From a virus, in the IMG/VR virus record IMGVR_UViG_3300044653_000035, positions 1 through 47,988 of that record: 47,988 nucleotides of DNA; one strand, given 5' to 3'. The position numbers and the translations under genes were made by a program. This document shows positions 1 through 6,215 of the stretch, piece by piece. Each line of letters begins with the position of its first letter. Position 1 is the first letter of the stretch. The notes below the pieces were generated by a model that saw only the letters and a program-made list of their open reading frames with translations, was not told the DNA's origin and did no database searches.

Positions 1-127
1 ACCCTGCGGCATAGCCTACCAAGGAGACGGAAATGAACAGCAAAGAGATACGAGCATTTTCGATGAAGCATGATACTGACCTTCCACCGGAAATCGCCTT
101 GCCCCTAAAGCAAGCGCAGATGCTCCG
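1..127. repeat. Terminal direct repeat, left copy
   Basis: These 127 bases are identical to positions 47862-47988. The repeat holds the ribosome binding site and first codons of the gene at 33. A 127-base overlap is what a common maximum k-mer size leaves when an assembler closes a circle, so I read it as evidence of a circular or circularly permuted genome rather than a true packaged terminal repeat. Confidence 0.95.
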
Positions 128-680
128 TGAGATCGCTGCACAACTGGCCGAGATGAACGAGCGTGCCTCCGAGCGCCGCGTTGCGCCAGAGCAGCCCATA
201 ATGAAGTGCCGCTCCTGTGAGGCGACCACGGACACGTTTGAGCCTTACGCGTCCTGCGGGCGATGCGGGGCGATGCTGGTGGACAAGGTTGCGCCAGAGC
301 AGGAGACGCAGTGCGAGGCGTGCATCATTTGCGCGGAACACTTTGCGAGCAACGCAGGCGTTTACGAGAAATGCCACATGCACAGGAATCCTCCCGCGTA
401 TGGAGTTCCCGACACGCCTGCGCCCGTAGCACAGGATGCGGTGAGCGAGGCGCTGGATGCGTATGACGGTCTGGACCCTGCTGACTCATGGCGAGGCTAC
501 TGTCGAGAGGATCGTGCGTTGAACATGAAATGCATGACCGCCGCCCTCCGCACATTCAGCGCCCGCTTGCGGGAGACGGCACGAGAAATTTACTGCGACA
601 AAATGAAGGGTGAACACACGCATGAGTTTGTGCGTTCACTTCACGAAGCGGCGTGTAAACTACTCGGAGAACACGTATGA
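33..680 (+). CDS. Early protein with two cysteine clusters (putative zinc-binding)
   Basis: I do not recognise a family for this 215-residue protein. An N-terminal helical stretch is followed by C59-x2-C62 and C75-x2-C78, which look like a zinc ribbon, and then by C94, C97, C100 and C114, a possible second site. The C-terminal third looks helical and charged. A strong ribosome binding site (AAGGAGACGG) precedes the ATG. The stop overlaps the next start at 677 in an ATGA arrangement. It belongs to the plus-strand early arm, reached from 38386 through the circular junction. Zinc binding is inferred from cysteine spacing only. Confidence 0.8.
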   Translation: MNSKEIRAFSMKHDTDLPPEIALPLKQAQMLREIAAQLAEMNERASERRVAPEQPIMKCRSCEATTDTFEPYASCGRCGAMLVDKVAPEQETQCEACIICAEHFASNAGVYEKCHMHRNPPAYGVPDTPAPVAQDAVSEALDAYDGLDPADSWRGYCREDRALNMKCMTAALRTFSARLRETAREIYCDKMKGEHTHEFVRSLHEAACKLLGEHV

Positions 681-1018
681 CACATGAGGAAGAACGCGCA
701 GCAGTGGAGGCAGCGTGGTCCGATTTGGATGACGATCCGTTCGCTGGCAAAGTGGGCCACGATGGAAAGTATCACGTGTTCCTGCCGGGATGGTTTGAGA
801 ATGGCTACCTTACGCCGAACGCCGCATGGCACGCCGCCTACCTGTATACGGTGGAGCGCCAGCGGCAGATCGCGGAAGTCCAGGAGGAGATTGCGTGGAT
901 AAATGAATGCGCGATTGATCCCCTTATGAGTTCGGCGCAGGAATCCAATATAAAGACTCGCATCCTCGCCGTCGAGCAGCAACGCTTAGAAGATTTACAG
1001 AGCGGCATGAAGCCCTGA
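677..1018 (+). CDS. Hypothetical early protein
   Basis: This 113-residue acidic protein has no family I recognise. Residues 1-30 are rich in Glu and Asp. The middle (GKYHVFLPGWFENGY) looks like a small beta segment, and the C-terminal half is helical (ERQRQIAEVQEEI and onward), possibly coiled coil. It overlaps the preceding gene by ATGA, so the two are probably translationally coupled. A TGACCCGCACGCA phrase starts at its stop codon and recurs at 1425. Confidence 0.75.
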   Translation: MTHEEERAAVEAAWSDLDDDPFAGKVGHDGKYHVFLPGWFENGYLTPNAAWHAAYLYTVERQRQIAEVQEEIAWINECAIDPLMSSAQESNIKTRILAVEQQRLEDLQSGMKP

Positions 1019-1052
1019 CCCGCACGCAGGCACGAAAACAAAAGGAGAGACA

Positions 1053-1427
1053 ATGAAGCATGTAACAGCAATCATGGCAATCCTGCTATCTACGTTAGGA
1101 GCAATGGCTCAAGATGTTAACAGCCCATTTGCTGAAACTCCGGGGCATTGGGTTTTGGTGTATCGCGTAGGTGCGATTCAGAAGCACAAAACATTTCCCC
1201 ACAAATCTGCCGCCGATAATTGGGTAGATCACCAACCATCTACCTATGTAGCGGTCGAATTAAAACACGGCGGGATTTTATATCCCTGCCAAACCTACTA
1301 CACGAATACGTATGAGTATGGCAAGTTGGTTCACTACAAAGAAGTACGCTGCTATTCCAAGGCGGAGGAAGAAGAAAATGAACGTAGGAATCCACCTCAA
1401 ACCGCCTTTGGATGGACGGTGAATTGA
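1053..1427 (+). CDS. Small exported early protein with Sec signal peptide
   Basis: The 124-residue product begins MKHVTAIMAILLSTLGAMAQ, a clear Sec signal peptide with a predicted signal peptidase I cut after A-M-A and Gln at +1. The mature part of about 105 residues has two cysteines (YPCQ and VRCYS), so one disulfide is possible, and a charged C-terminal tail. An AAAGGAGAG ribosome binding site precedes the ATG. An exported protein in an early operon is a candidate for superinfection exclusion or envelope modification, but nothing in the sequence shows its function. Confidence 0.75.
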   Translation: MKHVTAIMAILLSTLGAMAQDVNSPFAETPGHWVLVYRVGAIQKHKTFPHKSAADNWVDHQPSTYVAVELKHGGILYPCQTYYTNTYEYGKLVHYKEVRCYSKAEEEENERRNPPQTAFGWTVN

Positions 1428-1449
1428 CCCGCACGCACGAGGAGGATTT

Positions 1450-1539
1450 ATGCGATTGCTATTCGCAATTCGCAAGTGGCTCAACGGCTACTGCGACAAG
1501 CACCAGAGGATGCACGAACTGATGGGGGTGAAACCGTGA
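1450..1539 (+). CDS. Very small hypothetical protein (29 aa)
   Basis: The product starts MRLLFAIRKWLNGYCDKHQR and ends MGVKP. A strong GAGGAGG site lies just upstream of the ATG, and the stop overlaps the GTG of the next small gene (GTGA). The N-terminal part is basic and amphipathic. The good initiation site and the coupling support a real gene. No function can be assigned. Confidence 0.55.
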   Translation: MRLLFAIRKWLNGYCDKHQRMHELMGVKP

Positions 1540-1643
1540 CCCTATCACCCGTAAACCCCCTCTGGGGATTCGCCTGGTACCTGCCGCCGATGATCGCGCT
1601 TTGGATTTACGATGCGGTGCGCAGCAGGAAGAAAGGGAAGTGA
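1536..1643 (+). CDS. Very small membrane protein (35 aa)
   Basis: The gene has a GTG start overlapping the previous stop. The peptide has a hydrophobic central segment (LWGFAWYLPPMIALWIY) followed by a basic tail (RSRKKGK), which fits a single membrane helix with a cytoplasmic C-terminus. Small one-helix proteins are common in phage early operons. No specific role is visible. Confidence 0.5.
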   Translation: MTLSPVNPLWGFAWYLPPMIALWIYDAVRSRKKGK

Positions 1644-1715
1644 GAGCATCACGCGTCATGTTACCCACTGGCAACTGCTTCCATCGCCCCCACCGGATCG
1701 CAGCGAGGAGAAGGC

Positions 1716-1970
1716 ATGAGCGACTGCACTTTCGTCACTGAGATCGTTAAGACTCGGAAACCACATCGTTGCGTGGTCTGCTGGTGGCCCGTTCCTGTAG
1801 GAGAGGAATGCACGCACTGGACCTGTGTCTTCAATGGAGAGTTTCAGAACAACTACGCTCACAAGGAATGCGCGGCTGACTTAGATGGTGAAGAGTTTGG
1901 ACAAGGGGATGGCGAGCCACCAGAACGCATCAGGACCATGTATCCCGCCCCGCGCCCGGCAAGCGATTAA
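1716..1970 (+). CDS. Putative zinc-finger protein
   Basis: This 84-residue protein has a treble-clef-like pattern: RKPHRCVVC, then GEECTHW, then YAHKECAA, giving C19, C22, a middle cysteine and a final His/Cys pair. The start has a good site (GAGGAGAAGGC before ATG). The C-terminal tail is proline-rich. It lies between tiny early genes and the methyltransferase gene. Metal binding is inferred and function is unknown. Confidence 0.7.
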   Translation: MSDCTFVTEIVKTRKPHRCVVCWWPVPVGEECTHWTCVFNGEFQNNYAHKECAADLDGEEFGQGDGEPPERIRTMYPAPRPASD

Positions 1971-1998
1971 CGCGACGCATCGCAAGGAGTGAGGAAGT

Positions 1999-2658
1999 AT
2001 GAGAGTTCTAGTCGCGTGTGAGTTTTCCGGCGTAGTGCGGGAGGCGTTTCGCAAGCGCGGTCACGATGCTTGGTCCTGCGACTTGATAGCGATTGATTGT
2101 CCGTCCTGCCAAGGGAGCGGCAATTTCTACGGGCCTATGGATGAGGATGATGATTACCTTCCATGCGACGACTGCAACGGCCATGGTTATCGAGGTCAGC
2201 ACATCAAGGGCGACGTGCTCAAGGTTTGCTCCGGTAAGAATCCTGAGTGGGATTTGATGATTGCTCACCCTCCCTGCACGTACCTATCTGTGAGCGGGGC
2301 GCGCTGGTGGAAGGATCGCGTCAAAGAGCAAAGCGCCGCCATCGCATTTGCGCGGAAATTGGGAACTGTGACAGCTATTCCCAAGGTAGCGATTGAGAAC
2401 CCGATTGGAATTCTTTCGCGCGTGTGGCGCAAACCCGATCAGATCGTGCAGCCGTGGATGTTTGGACACGGAGAAACGAAAGCGACCTGCCTATGGCTCA
2501 AAAATCTACCGTTGCTAAAGCCCACGAACATCGTGGAGGGCCGCGAAGGAAGATGCTGGAGGGAGTCGCCGGGAAAGAAGAATGGACTCACGAGACAGCA
2601 GCGGCGCTCGATCACATATCAAGGCATCGCAGACGCCATGGCCGAGCAATGGGGCTGA
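1999..2658 (+). CDS. C5-cytosine DNA methyltransferase-like protein with DnaJ-type zinc insert
   Basis: The 219-residue product resembles short phage Dcm-class methyltransferases. The N-terminus MRVLVACEFSGVVREAF with a following CDL fits the SAM-binding strand. AHPPCTYLS (about 89-97) is the catalytic Pro-Cys motif IV, and AIENPIGILS (about 131-140) corresponds to the ENV-type motif VI. The C-terminal part (KPDQIVQPWMFGH, ETKATCLWLK) completes the family pattern. Between the SAM region and motif IV lie CPSCQGSG (34-41) and CDDCNGHG (56-63), a pair of DnaJ-type zinc knuckles. The likely role is self-DNA modification against host restriction. The target sequence is unknown. Confidence 0.85.
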   Translation: MRVLVACEFSGVVREAFRKRGHDAWSCDLIAIDCPSCQGSGNFYGPMDEDDDYLPCDDCNGHGYRGQHIKGDVLKVCSGKNPEWDLMIAHPPCTYLSVSGARWWKDRVKEQSAAIAFARKLGTVTAIPKVAIENPIGILSRVWRKPDQIVQPWMFGHGETKATCLWLKNLPLLKPTNIVEGREGRCWRESPGKKNGLTRQQRRSITYQGIADAMAEQWG

Positions 2659-2714
2659 GCGCTGGCGGCAGGATAGACGGGGCATTAACCCACGAAGAGG
2701 GAAGGCGAACGGGA

Positions 2715-2915
2715 ATGACGATTAGCGCTAAGAAGTGGAGTCAGAAACAGAAGGACATCGCCAAGAATGAGCAAAAGGTGCTGTTCATGTGGGACATGGA
2801 TAAACGGTACGTTCCCGATCCAAACGACCAGTCAAGAATCCAGGTCTGCGGAGCCATGTCCCGCGATCGAGCGCGACGCATATGGGAAATCATTCAGGAG
2901 CAGGACAACTCCTGA
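2715..2915 (+). CDS. Last gene of the early arm, hypothetical
   Basis: This 66-residue protein begins MTISAKKWSQKQKDIAKNEQ, a basic N-terminus, followed by a short beta/turn region and a helix ending in EIIQEQDNS. I chose the ATG at 2715 because the protein looks natural from there. An in-frame ATG at 2649 overlapping the methyltransferase stop is an alternative. Its stop codon lies in an inverted repeat shared with the stop of the endolysin gene on the other strand. No family recognised. Confidence 0.6.
   Translation: MTISAKKWSQKQKDIAKNEQKVLFMWDMDKRYVPDPNDQSRIQVCGAMSRDRARRIWEIIQEQDNS
2894..2915. terminator. Inverted repeat spanning two convergent stop codons (possible bidirectional terminator)
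   Basis: TCAGGAG at 2894-2900 and CTCCTGA at 2909-2915 form a perfect 7-bp stem with an 8-base loop. The outer three bases of each arm are the stop codons of the endolysin gene (minus strand) and of the last early gene (plus strand). There is no clear T-tract on either side, so an intrinsic terminator is only a possibility. Confidence 0.35.
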
Positions 2916-3373
2916 TACTTCTCCAGCAACTCCCCCATCGTATGCGGCCCGTTGCCCTGCGACACTCCACCAGGAAAACTCTCCCACTCTCCATGGCACG
3001 CCGCAATCGCTCCCTGAATGTTCCCTTCTGTGATGAGTGGGATTGCGCCACGCTCTCTGAGAATTTCGAGCGCATAGGCATCCTGTGATGCCGGGGAGAA
3101 GTCAGGCAGCGCCAGTTCCTTCTTGTACGCCGCCCACCAGTGATAGAGAACCTGGTAACGCCCGCTAGCTGTCGAGTACTGCGGCGGCGGTCCCTTCGTC
3201 CACATCACGGGCGCTCTGTTGAACTGCGGCGCAAAGGGATGGTCTGAGAAGTCGGAAAACGTGGCAGGGCCGTCCACGCCGGTCACAATGGTGTTGTACT
3301 GCGCCCCTTCGCTCCAGCCAATGAGCGACAAAAATGCGGCGAGTGCAGGCGAGGGCGTCACGCTCAACTCCAT
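2894..3373 (-). CDS. Endolysin, lambda R-type lytic transglycosylase
   Basis: The 159-residue product fits the phage lambda endolysin family, which cleaves the MurNAc-GlcNAc bond without hydrolysis. LSLIGWSEGAQYNTIV carries the likely catalytic Glu22, close to Glu19 of lambda R. STASGRYQVLYHWW is the conserved G-R-Y-Q region, and ASQDAYALEILRERG and AIAACHGEWESFPGG follow as in the family. There is no signal peptide, so release should depend on a holin. It is the last gene of the late arm and overlaps the gene upstream by 10 bases, consistent with late expression and host lysis. Confidence 0.85.
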   Translation of the reverse strand: MELSVTPSPALAAFLSLIGWSEGAQYNTIVTGVDGPATFSDFSDHPFAPQFNRAPVMWTKGPPPQYSTASGRYQVLYHWWAAYKKELALPDFSPASQDAYALEILRERGAIPLITEGNIQGAIAACHGEWESFPGGVSQGNGPHTMGELLEKYQELSCS

Positions 3374-4014
3374 CCCGCCGTAATATTCTTCATGCAGTCC
3401 GAATACGGCGCACCGCTCAGCTTAGCATCCAGTTGCTTCTGGAACACGAGCACGTTGGGCTGCCAAGGTGGAGTGACTTTCAGAGCAGGCAGCTTGCGGA
3501 ATTGAGTCGGAGCGGTTTGCGTCACGTTGCCGATGGTCAGGCTGCCGTAGGAGTAGGTCTCGGTTGCGATGCTGAATGTGTCGGTGAATGTGAACGGCAT
3601 GAAGGCACCCGCCGGCGGCATCGGGAAATCGAGCCCAGTATCGGCCCAGTCGTTATTCAGCCACAGTTGCCAGTCGAGAGCGCCTTGAGCGTTCGGCACT
3701 AACTGGCAATCGAGCGCGTAGATTTCGCCCGCTGGACCTGTCACCCTGCGATCAAACTCGAGCGCCTGTGAATTGCCTGCGAGCGCTCCATCGGGATTGA
3801 GCAGGAACGAGAACGCCAGGTTGCCGGAATTGGGCAGCACCGGCCGCACCACATGCCATAAGCCGCCGCTATACTTGGCCGCCGTGCCCACGATGTAAGT
3901 ATGCAGGCCATCAGGAGCCAGAAACGGGGCAAACGCCTGCGGGGGATTGGGCGTTACGGACGCGTCGGTAAAGGTGGGCGTGGGGTAAGTTTCCAGGTTA
4001 AGGTCTTGGATCAT
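3364..4014 (-). CDS. Hypothetical protein in lysis cassette
   Basis: This 216-residue protein starts MIQDLNLETYPTPTFTDASV. I chose this ATG because it overlaps the upstream stop as ATGA. The body is rich in beta-type segments (WHVVRPVLPNSGNLAFSFLL, FMPFTFTDTFSIATETYSYG) and has a single cysteine near the end. It looks like a beta-sandwich, perhaps a virion-surface or carbohydrate-binding protein, but I do not recognise it. Its position directly before the endolysin may only reflect operon order. Confidence 0.7.
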   Translation of the reverse strand: MIQDLNLETYPTPTFTDASVTPNPPQAFAPFLAPDGLHTYIVGTAAKYSGGLWHVVRPVLPNSGNLAFSFLLNPDGALAGNSQALEFDRRVTGPAGEIYALDCQLVPNAQGALDWQLWLNNDWADTGLDFPMPPAGAFMPFTFTDTFSIATETYSYGSLTIGNVTQTAPTQFRKLPALKVTPPWQPNVLVFQKQLDAKLSGAPYSDCMKNITAGWS

Positions 4015-4229
4015 GGGCACTCCTGAGTCATAGCTAACGCTCCTGCGAGGCACTCCTCAGCGGCGAATGGGCATTTCGGCGGCGAACCAGGCGGGGATAA
4101 ATAAGGGCCATGAGCAACGCAACTTCCTCCAGCTCTGTGCTCGCCCTTGTGGCCCTTTTCCAGAGCACAGGGGAACCACCAATTCCATCTCGGAATAAAA
4201 GAGGCTGCAAACTCTCCGCAACAGTCCAT
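4011..4229 (-). CDS. Small Cys/His-rich protein
   Basis: The 72-residue product has Cys and His at zinc-like spacing: FPCALEKGHKGEHRAGGSC, then CPFAAEEC. A C-x5-GH-x3-H pattern of this kind is frequent in small phage proteins. An AGGAGTAAGA site sits right before the ATG, which decides the start over a longer overlapping minus-strand frame at 4057-4323. It overlaps the next gene by ATGA. Function unknown. Confidence 0.65.
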   Translation of the reverse strand: MDCCGEFAASFIPRWNWWFPCALEKGHKGEHRAGGSCVAHGPYLSPPGSPPKCPFAAEECLAGALAMTQECP

Positions 4230-4359
4230 TCTTACTCCTGAATTGCGCGGGCCACTCGCTTCCCACCCCGGTTGTTCCTGTGCTCGTCATAGTACGAACG
4301 CCTTTCGGCTCCTGCTTGTGCACAGGTTACGGGCCATAGCCTTGTCCGCCCGCGCAAAC

Positions 4360-4734
4360 TTATGATGCCGCTGGAGGCGTTGCCGCTGGAATCGCGTTCA
4401 AGCTGGCCACAACAGCGTTCACCCAGTTGGTGATCGTTGTTGCCTGTGCCGCTGTCGGAATCCCAGAGGTAGCCGCGTACTGCTGGAATACCGGCGTGAT
4501 GGCCTGAATGACCAACGCTAGCTTCTGTGTCCCTGTACCGCTTTGCTGGCCTGCCGCAAGCGCTGCTGCCTCAGCTTTCGCCACTTCCGTGACGGTGAGG
4601 TTGTATAGGGTGGCGATGCCCGGGAACGCGATGTCGATGATCGGCTCTGCATCTTGTGCTACGGTCACGGCAATGCCGAACACTTTCTTGAACGCGTTGC
4701 CAATGTCGGACAGAATTGACTTGAAACTAGCCAT
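4360..4734 (-). CDS. Hypothetical Ala-rich helical protein
   Basis: This 124-residue protein begins MASFKSILSDIGNAFKKVFG after an AAGGAG site 6 bases upstream of the ATG. The N-terminus is an amphipathic basic helix. It is followed by a hydrophobic stretch (PIIDIAFPGIATLYNLTV) and a long Ala/Thr/Gln-rich region. It could associate with membrane and lies in the lysis cassette, so an accessory lysis role is possible, but no family is recognised. Confidence 0.65.
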   Translation of the reverse strand: MASFKSILSDIGNAFKKVFGIAVTVAQDAEPIIDIAFPGIATLYNLTVTEVAKAEAAALAAGQQSGTGTQKLALVIQAITPVFQQYAATSGIPTAAQATTITNWVNAVVASLNAIPAATPPAAS

Positions 4735-4999
4735 TTGTTGCTCCTTGAACGTATTGGTTGAACATCTCGGAAATGTGCGAGTCAATCACAGACTCAGGTG
4801 CGAACTTCGCCGCGAGAGAAAACTTTTTGACCACCAGCACGCCCAGACTCGCAGTGCCATCGTAAGTGTAATCCAGAAGCACGTCTGAGGTCCGGAGTGT
4901 GCCTGCTGTCGCGCTCGTCTGCGTGAGTGTTACCCCTTGCGCGGTGGCAAGAGCGCCCTTGAGGGCTAAGAACTGAGCGGGCGTGAGGGGCAGAATCAT
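4727..4999 (-). CDS. Hypothetical protein in lysis cassette
   Basis: The 90-residue product starts MILPLTPAQFLALKGALATA and looks like a small alpha/beta protein (helix, then VLLDYTYDGTASLGVLVVKK strands, then a helix). It overlaps the upstream membrane gene by ATGA and the downstream gene by 8 bases, which supports expression as part of one operon. No transmembrane segment, no known motif. Confidence 0.65.
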   Translation of the reverse strand: MILPLTPAQFLALKGALATAQGVTLTQTSATAGTLRTSDVLLDYTYDGTASLGVLVVKKFSLAAKFAPESVIDSHISEMFNQYVQGATNG

Positions 5000-5247
5000 C
5001 CCGTGGTTTCCTTTGGCGCTATTGGCGTAGCAGGTTCATGAACGGTCTCCGTGAGCACGCTGGTGCGGTTGCTGAGGGCTTGGCCGGTGAGTAAGCCGAT
5101 GCCCGCGCCGATCACGCCGGTAGCCGCGTCCGCTGCGATACCCCATTTCTTGCAGACCACATCGAAAGTCATGCCCAGAATGATGACCACGATAGCAACC
5201 CACGGCGTGTTGATTCCGTTGATCGCAGCTACCAGTTTCATCAGCAT
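4996..5247 (-). CDS. Small membrane protein, holin candidate
   Basis: This 83-residue product has one clear membrane segment (WVAIVVIILGMTFDVVC), a second, Gly/Ala-rich hydrophobic stretch (GVIGAGIGLLTG), and a hydrophilic C-terminal tail. Size, topology and position at the head of a cassette that ends with a signal-less endolysin fit a holin. ATG codons at 5247 and 5241 are both possible starts, and an AAAGG site serves the first. Holin function is inferred from context. Confidence 0.65.
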   Translation of the reverse strand: MLMKLVAAINGINTPWVAIVVIILGMTFDVVCKKWGIAADAATGVIGAGIGLLTGQALSNRTSVLTETVHEPATPIAPKETTG

Positions 5248-5267
5248 ATCTTGCGCCTTTCACTCAG

Positions 5268-5295
5268 ATTCTACCCGCAAACGGTCTAAACGCAA
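5268..5295 (-). promoter_or_regulatory. Possible promoter for the lysis cassette
   Basis: Reading the minus strand, TTGCGT (5295-5290), a 16-base spacer and TAGAAT (5273-5268) lie upstream of the membrane gene that starts at 5247. The -10 match is good and the -35 match is poor. The surrounding 5264-5509 interval has no convincing gene and separates the lysis genes from the rest of the late arm, which makes a local promoter reasonable. A small hairpin (CTTGG/CCAAG, 5365-5380) lies in the same interval. Confidence 0.3.
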
Positions 5296-5509
5296 CCAAA
5301 ATCAGCAGTACATTTGCCCTTTAGAACACCACCAGCACGCGATAACGCTCCCGTCGAGTGGCACCTTGGTTCGTTCCAAGTAGCATCCGTGCAGGCGGCA
5401 AATAGCCCGATCGGTGCCGCGCACGGGCGATGGCATGCAAAGTGTCCCGTTCGGCTCAGACGTTCTGGGCTTAGGCGGCATCTAATTATCCTGTACCGGA
5501 GGTTCGCTC

Positions 5510-5713
5510 ATGATCGGTTTCCTGATCACTCTCCTGATCATCTGTCTCATCGCTTGCGTGGCTTGGTGGATCATCTCGGTGATCCCGTTCCCGCCTCCAC
5601 TGGCCGGGGCGCGCGTGATCCTTCAAATCATCTTGGCTATCATCCTGCTGATTTGGCTGATCTACGCCCTCTTGCCTTTGGCGGGTGGTTTTGGGCACCC
5701 ATTGCTGCGCTAG
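5510..5713 (+). CDS. Two-helix membrane protein encoded against the late arm
   Basis: The 67-residue product is almost wholly hydrophobic, with helix 1 about residues 2-25 (LITLLIICLIACVAWWIISV), a short PFPPP turn, and helix 2 about residues 36-58 (VILQIILAIILLIWLIY). A strong CCGGAGG site lies 7 bases before the ATG. Small two-helix proteins of this look are widespread in phages and bacteria, and Thivi_2564-like is my nearest association. It is the only clearly plus-strand gene besides the HNH gene within the minus-strand arm, and it overlaps the 3' end of the gene at 5640 by 74 bases. Confidence 0.6.
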   Translation: MIGFLITLLIICLIACVAWWIISVIPFPPPLAGARVILQIILAIILLIWLIYALLPLAGGFGHPLLR

Positions 5714-5933
5714 GTTTCCTTTTCGTCTTGCCTAATTTGCCTTCTGCGAGGCTCGATTTCTCAGTCAGCGCAAGCAGAGCGCCCGTGGCCGTCGCCAACT
5801 TCGCAGTTACTTCCTTCAAATTGCCGTCTACGGCCTTCCCGATCTGATTCAGCTTGGCAATGGCAACCGCGCCGAGGGTGGAGAATATCCCGCCGATCAT
5901 GACGTAAAGGCCAGCGGCTTGCACGTCTGTCAT
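5640..5933 (-). CDS. Small membrane-anchored protein
   Basis: This 97-residue product has an N-terminal membrane segment (AGLYVMIGGIFSTLGAVAIA), then a helical region with Ala/Thr/Leu repeats that could be coiled coil, then a very basic tail. It starts four bases past the stop of the upstream membrane gene. Signal-anchor topology and position near the lysis region suggest a holin, pinholin or spanin-like role, but none can be assigned. Its 3' end lies antisense to the membrane gene at 5510. Confidence 0.6.
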   Translation of the reverse strand: MTDVQAAGLYVMIGGIFSTLGAVAIAKLNQIGKAVDGNLKEVTAKLATATGALLALTEKSSLAEGKLGKTKRKPSAAMGAQNHPPKARGRRSAKSAG

Positions 5934-5936
5934 GTG

Positions 5937-6173
5937 TCACTTCCCCACAAAGTGAATGATCAGTGTAATTCCAAGCATGATCAAAGCGCCGAGAGCGGAG
6001 ATGAATGTAGCGATGGCGTAGCGCAATCCCCACGTGGAATTAGAGATTAGTCGCGCTACAATTTCTTCGACCACTAGAAGTCTCGCCGTCACCGATGGGT
6101 TCCCCTTCCCGTCGCCTGTCCACACATCCTGCGCCAGCTTTTCAATTGTTTTCGCATACGGACATGTGGCCAC
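5937..6173 (-). CDS. Small C-tail-anchored membrane protein, XhlA/holin-like
   Basis: The 78-residue product uses a GTG start with AGGAG six bases upstream. Residues 1-48 look cytoplasmic and helical, with a short VEEIVARLI heptad-like section, and residues 50-75 form one membrane helix (YAIATFISALGALIMLGITL). This layout resembles haemolysin XhlA-like phage membrane proteins that assist holins. The role is inferred. Confidence 0.6.
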   Translation of the reverse strand: MATCPYAKTIEKLAQDVWTGDGKGNPSVTARLLVVEEIVARLISNSTWGLRYAIATFISALGALIMLGITLIIHFVGK

Positions 6174-6215
6174 CTCGTTCTCCTGACTCGCATTTGCTAC
6201 TGTACTATTGCGCCG

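Noticed and set aside
4057-4323. Minus-strand frame overlapping the Cys/His-rich gene at 4011
   Set aside because: The 4011-4229 frame has AGGAG next to its ATG, zinc-like spacing and an ATGA overlap; the other frame has none of these.
5264-5509. Intrinsic terminator or RNA gene in the gap
   Set aside because: Only a 5-bp hairpin without a T-tract is visible, and no tRNA-like fold or other RNA pattern was recognised.
5314-5847. Plus-strand open frame of 177 codons overlapping the membrane gene at 5510
   Set aside because: The composition is Arg/His/Pro-rich as in a shadow frame, whereas the 5510 frame has a strong ribosome binding site and a membrane-protein composition.
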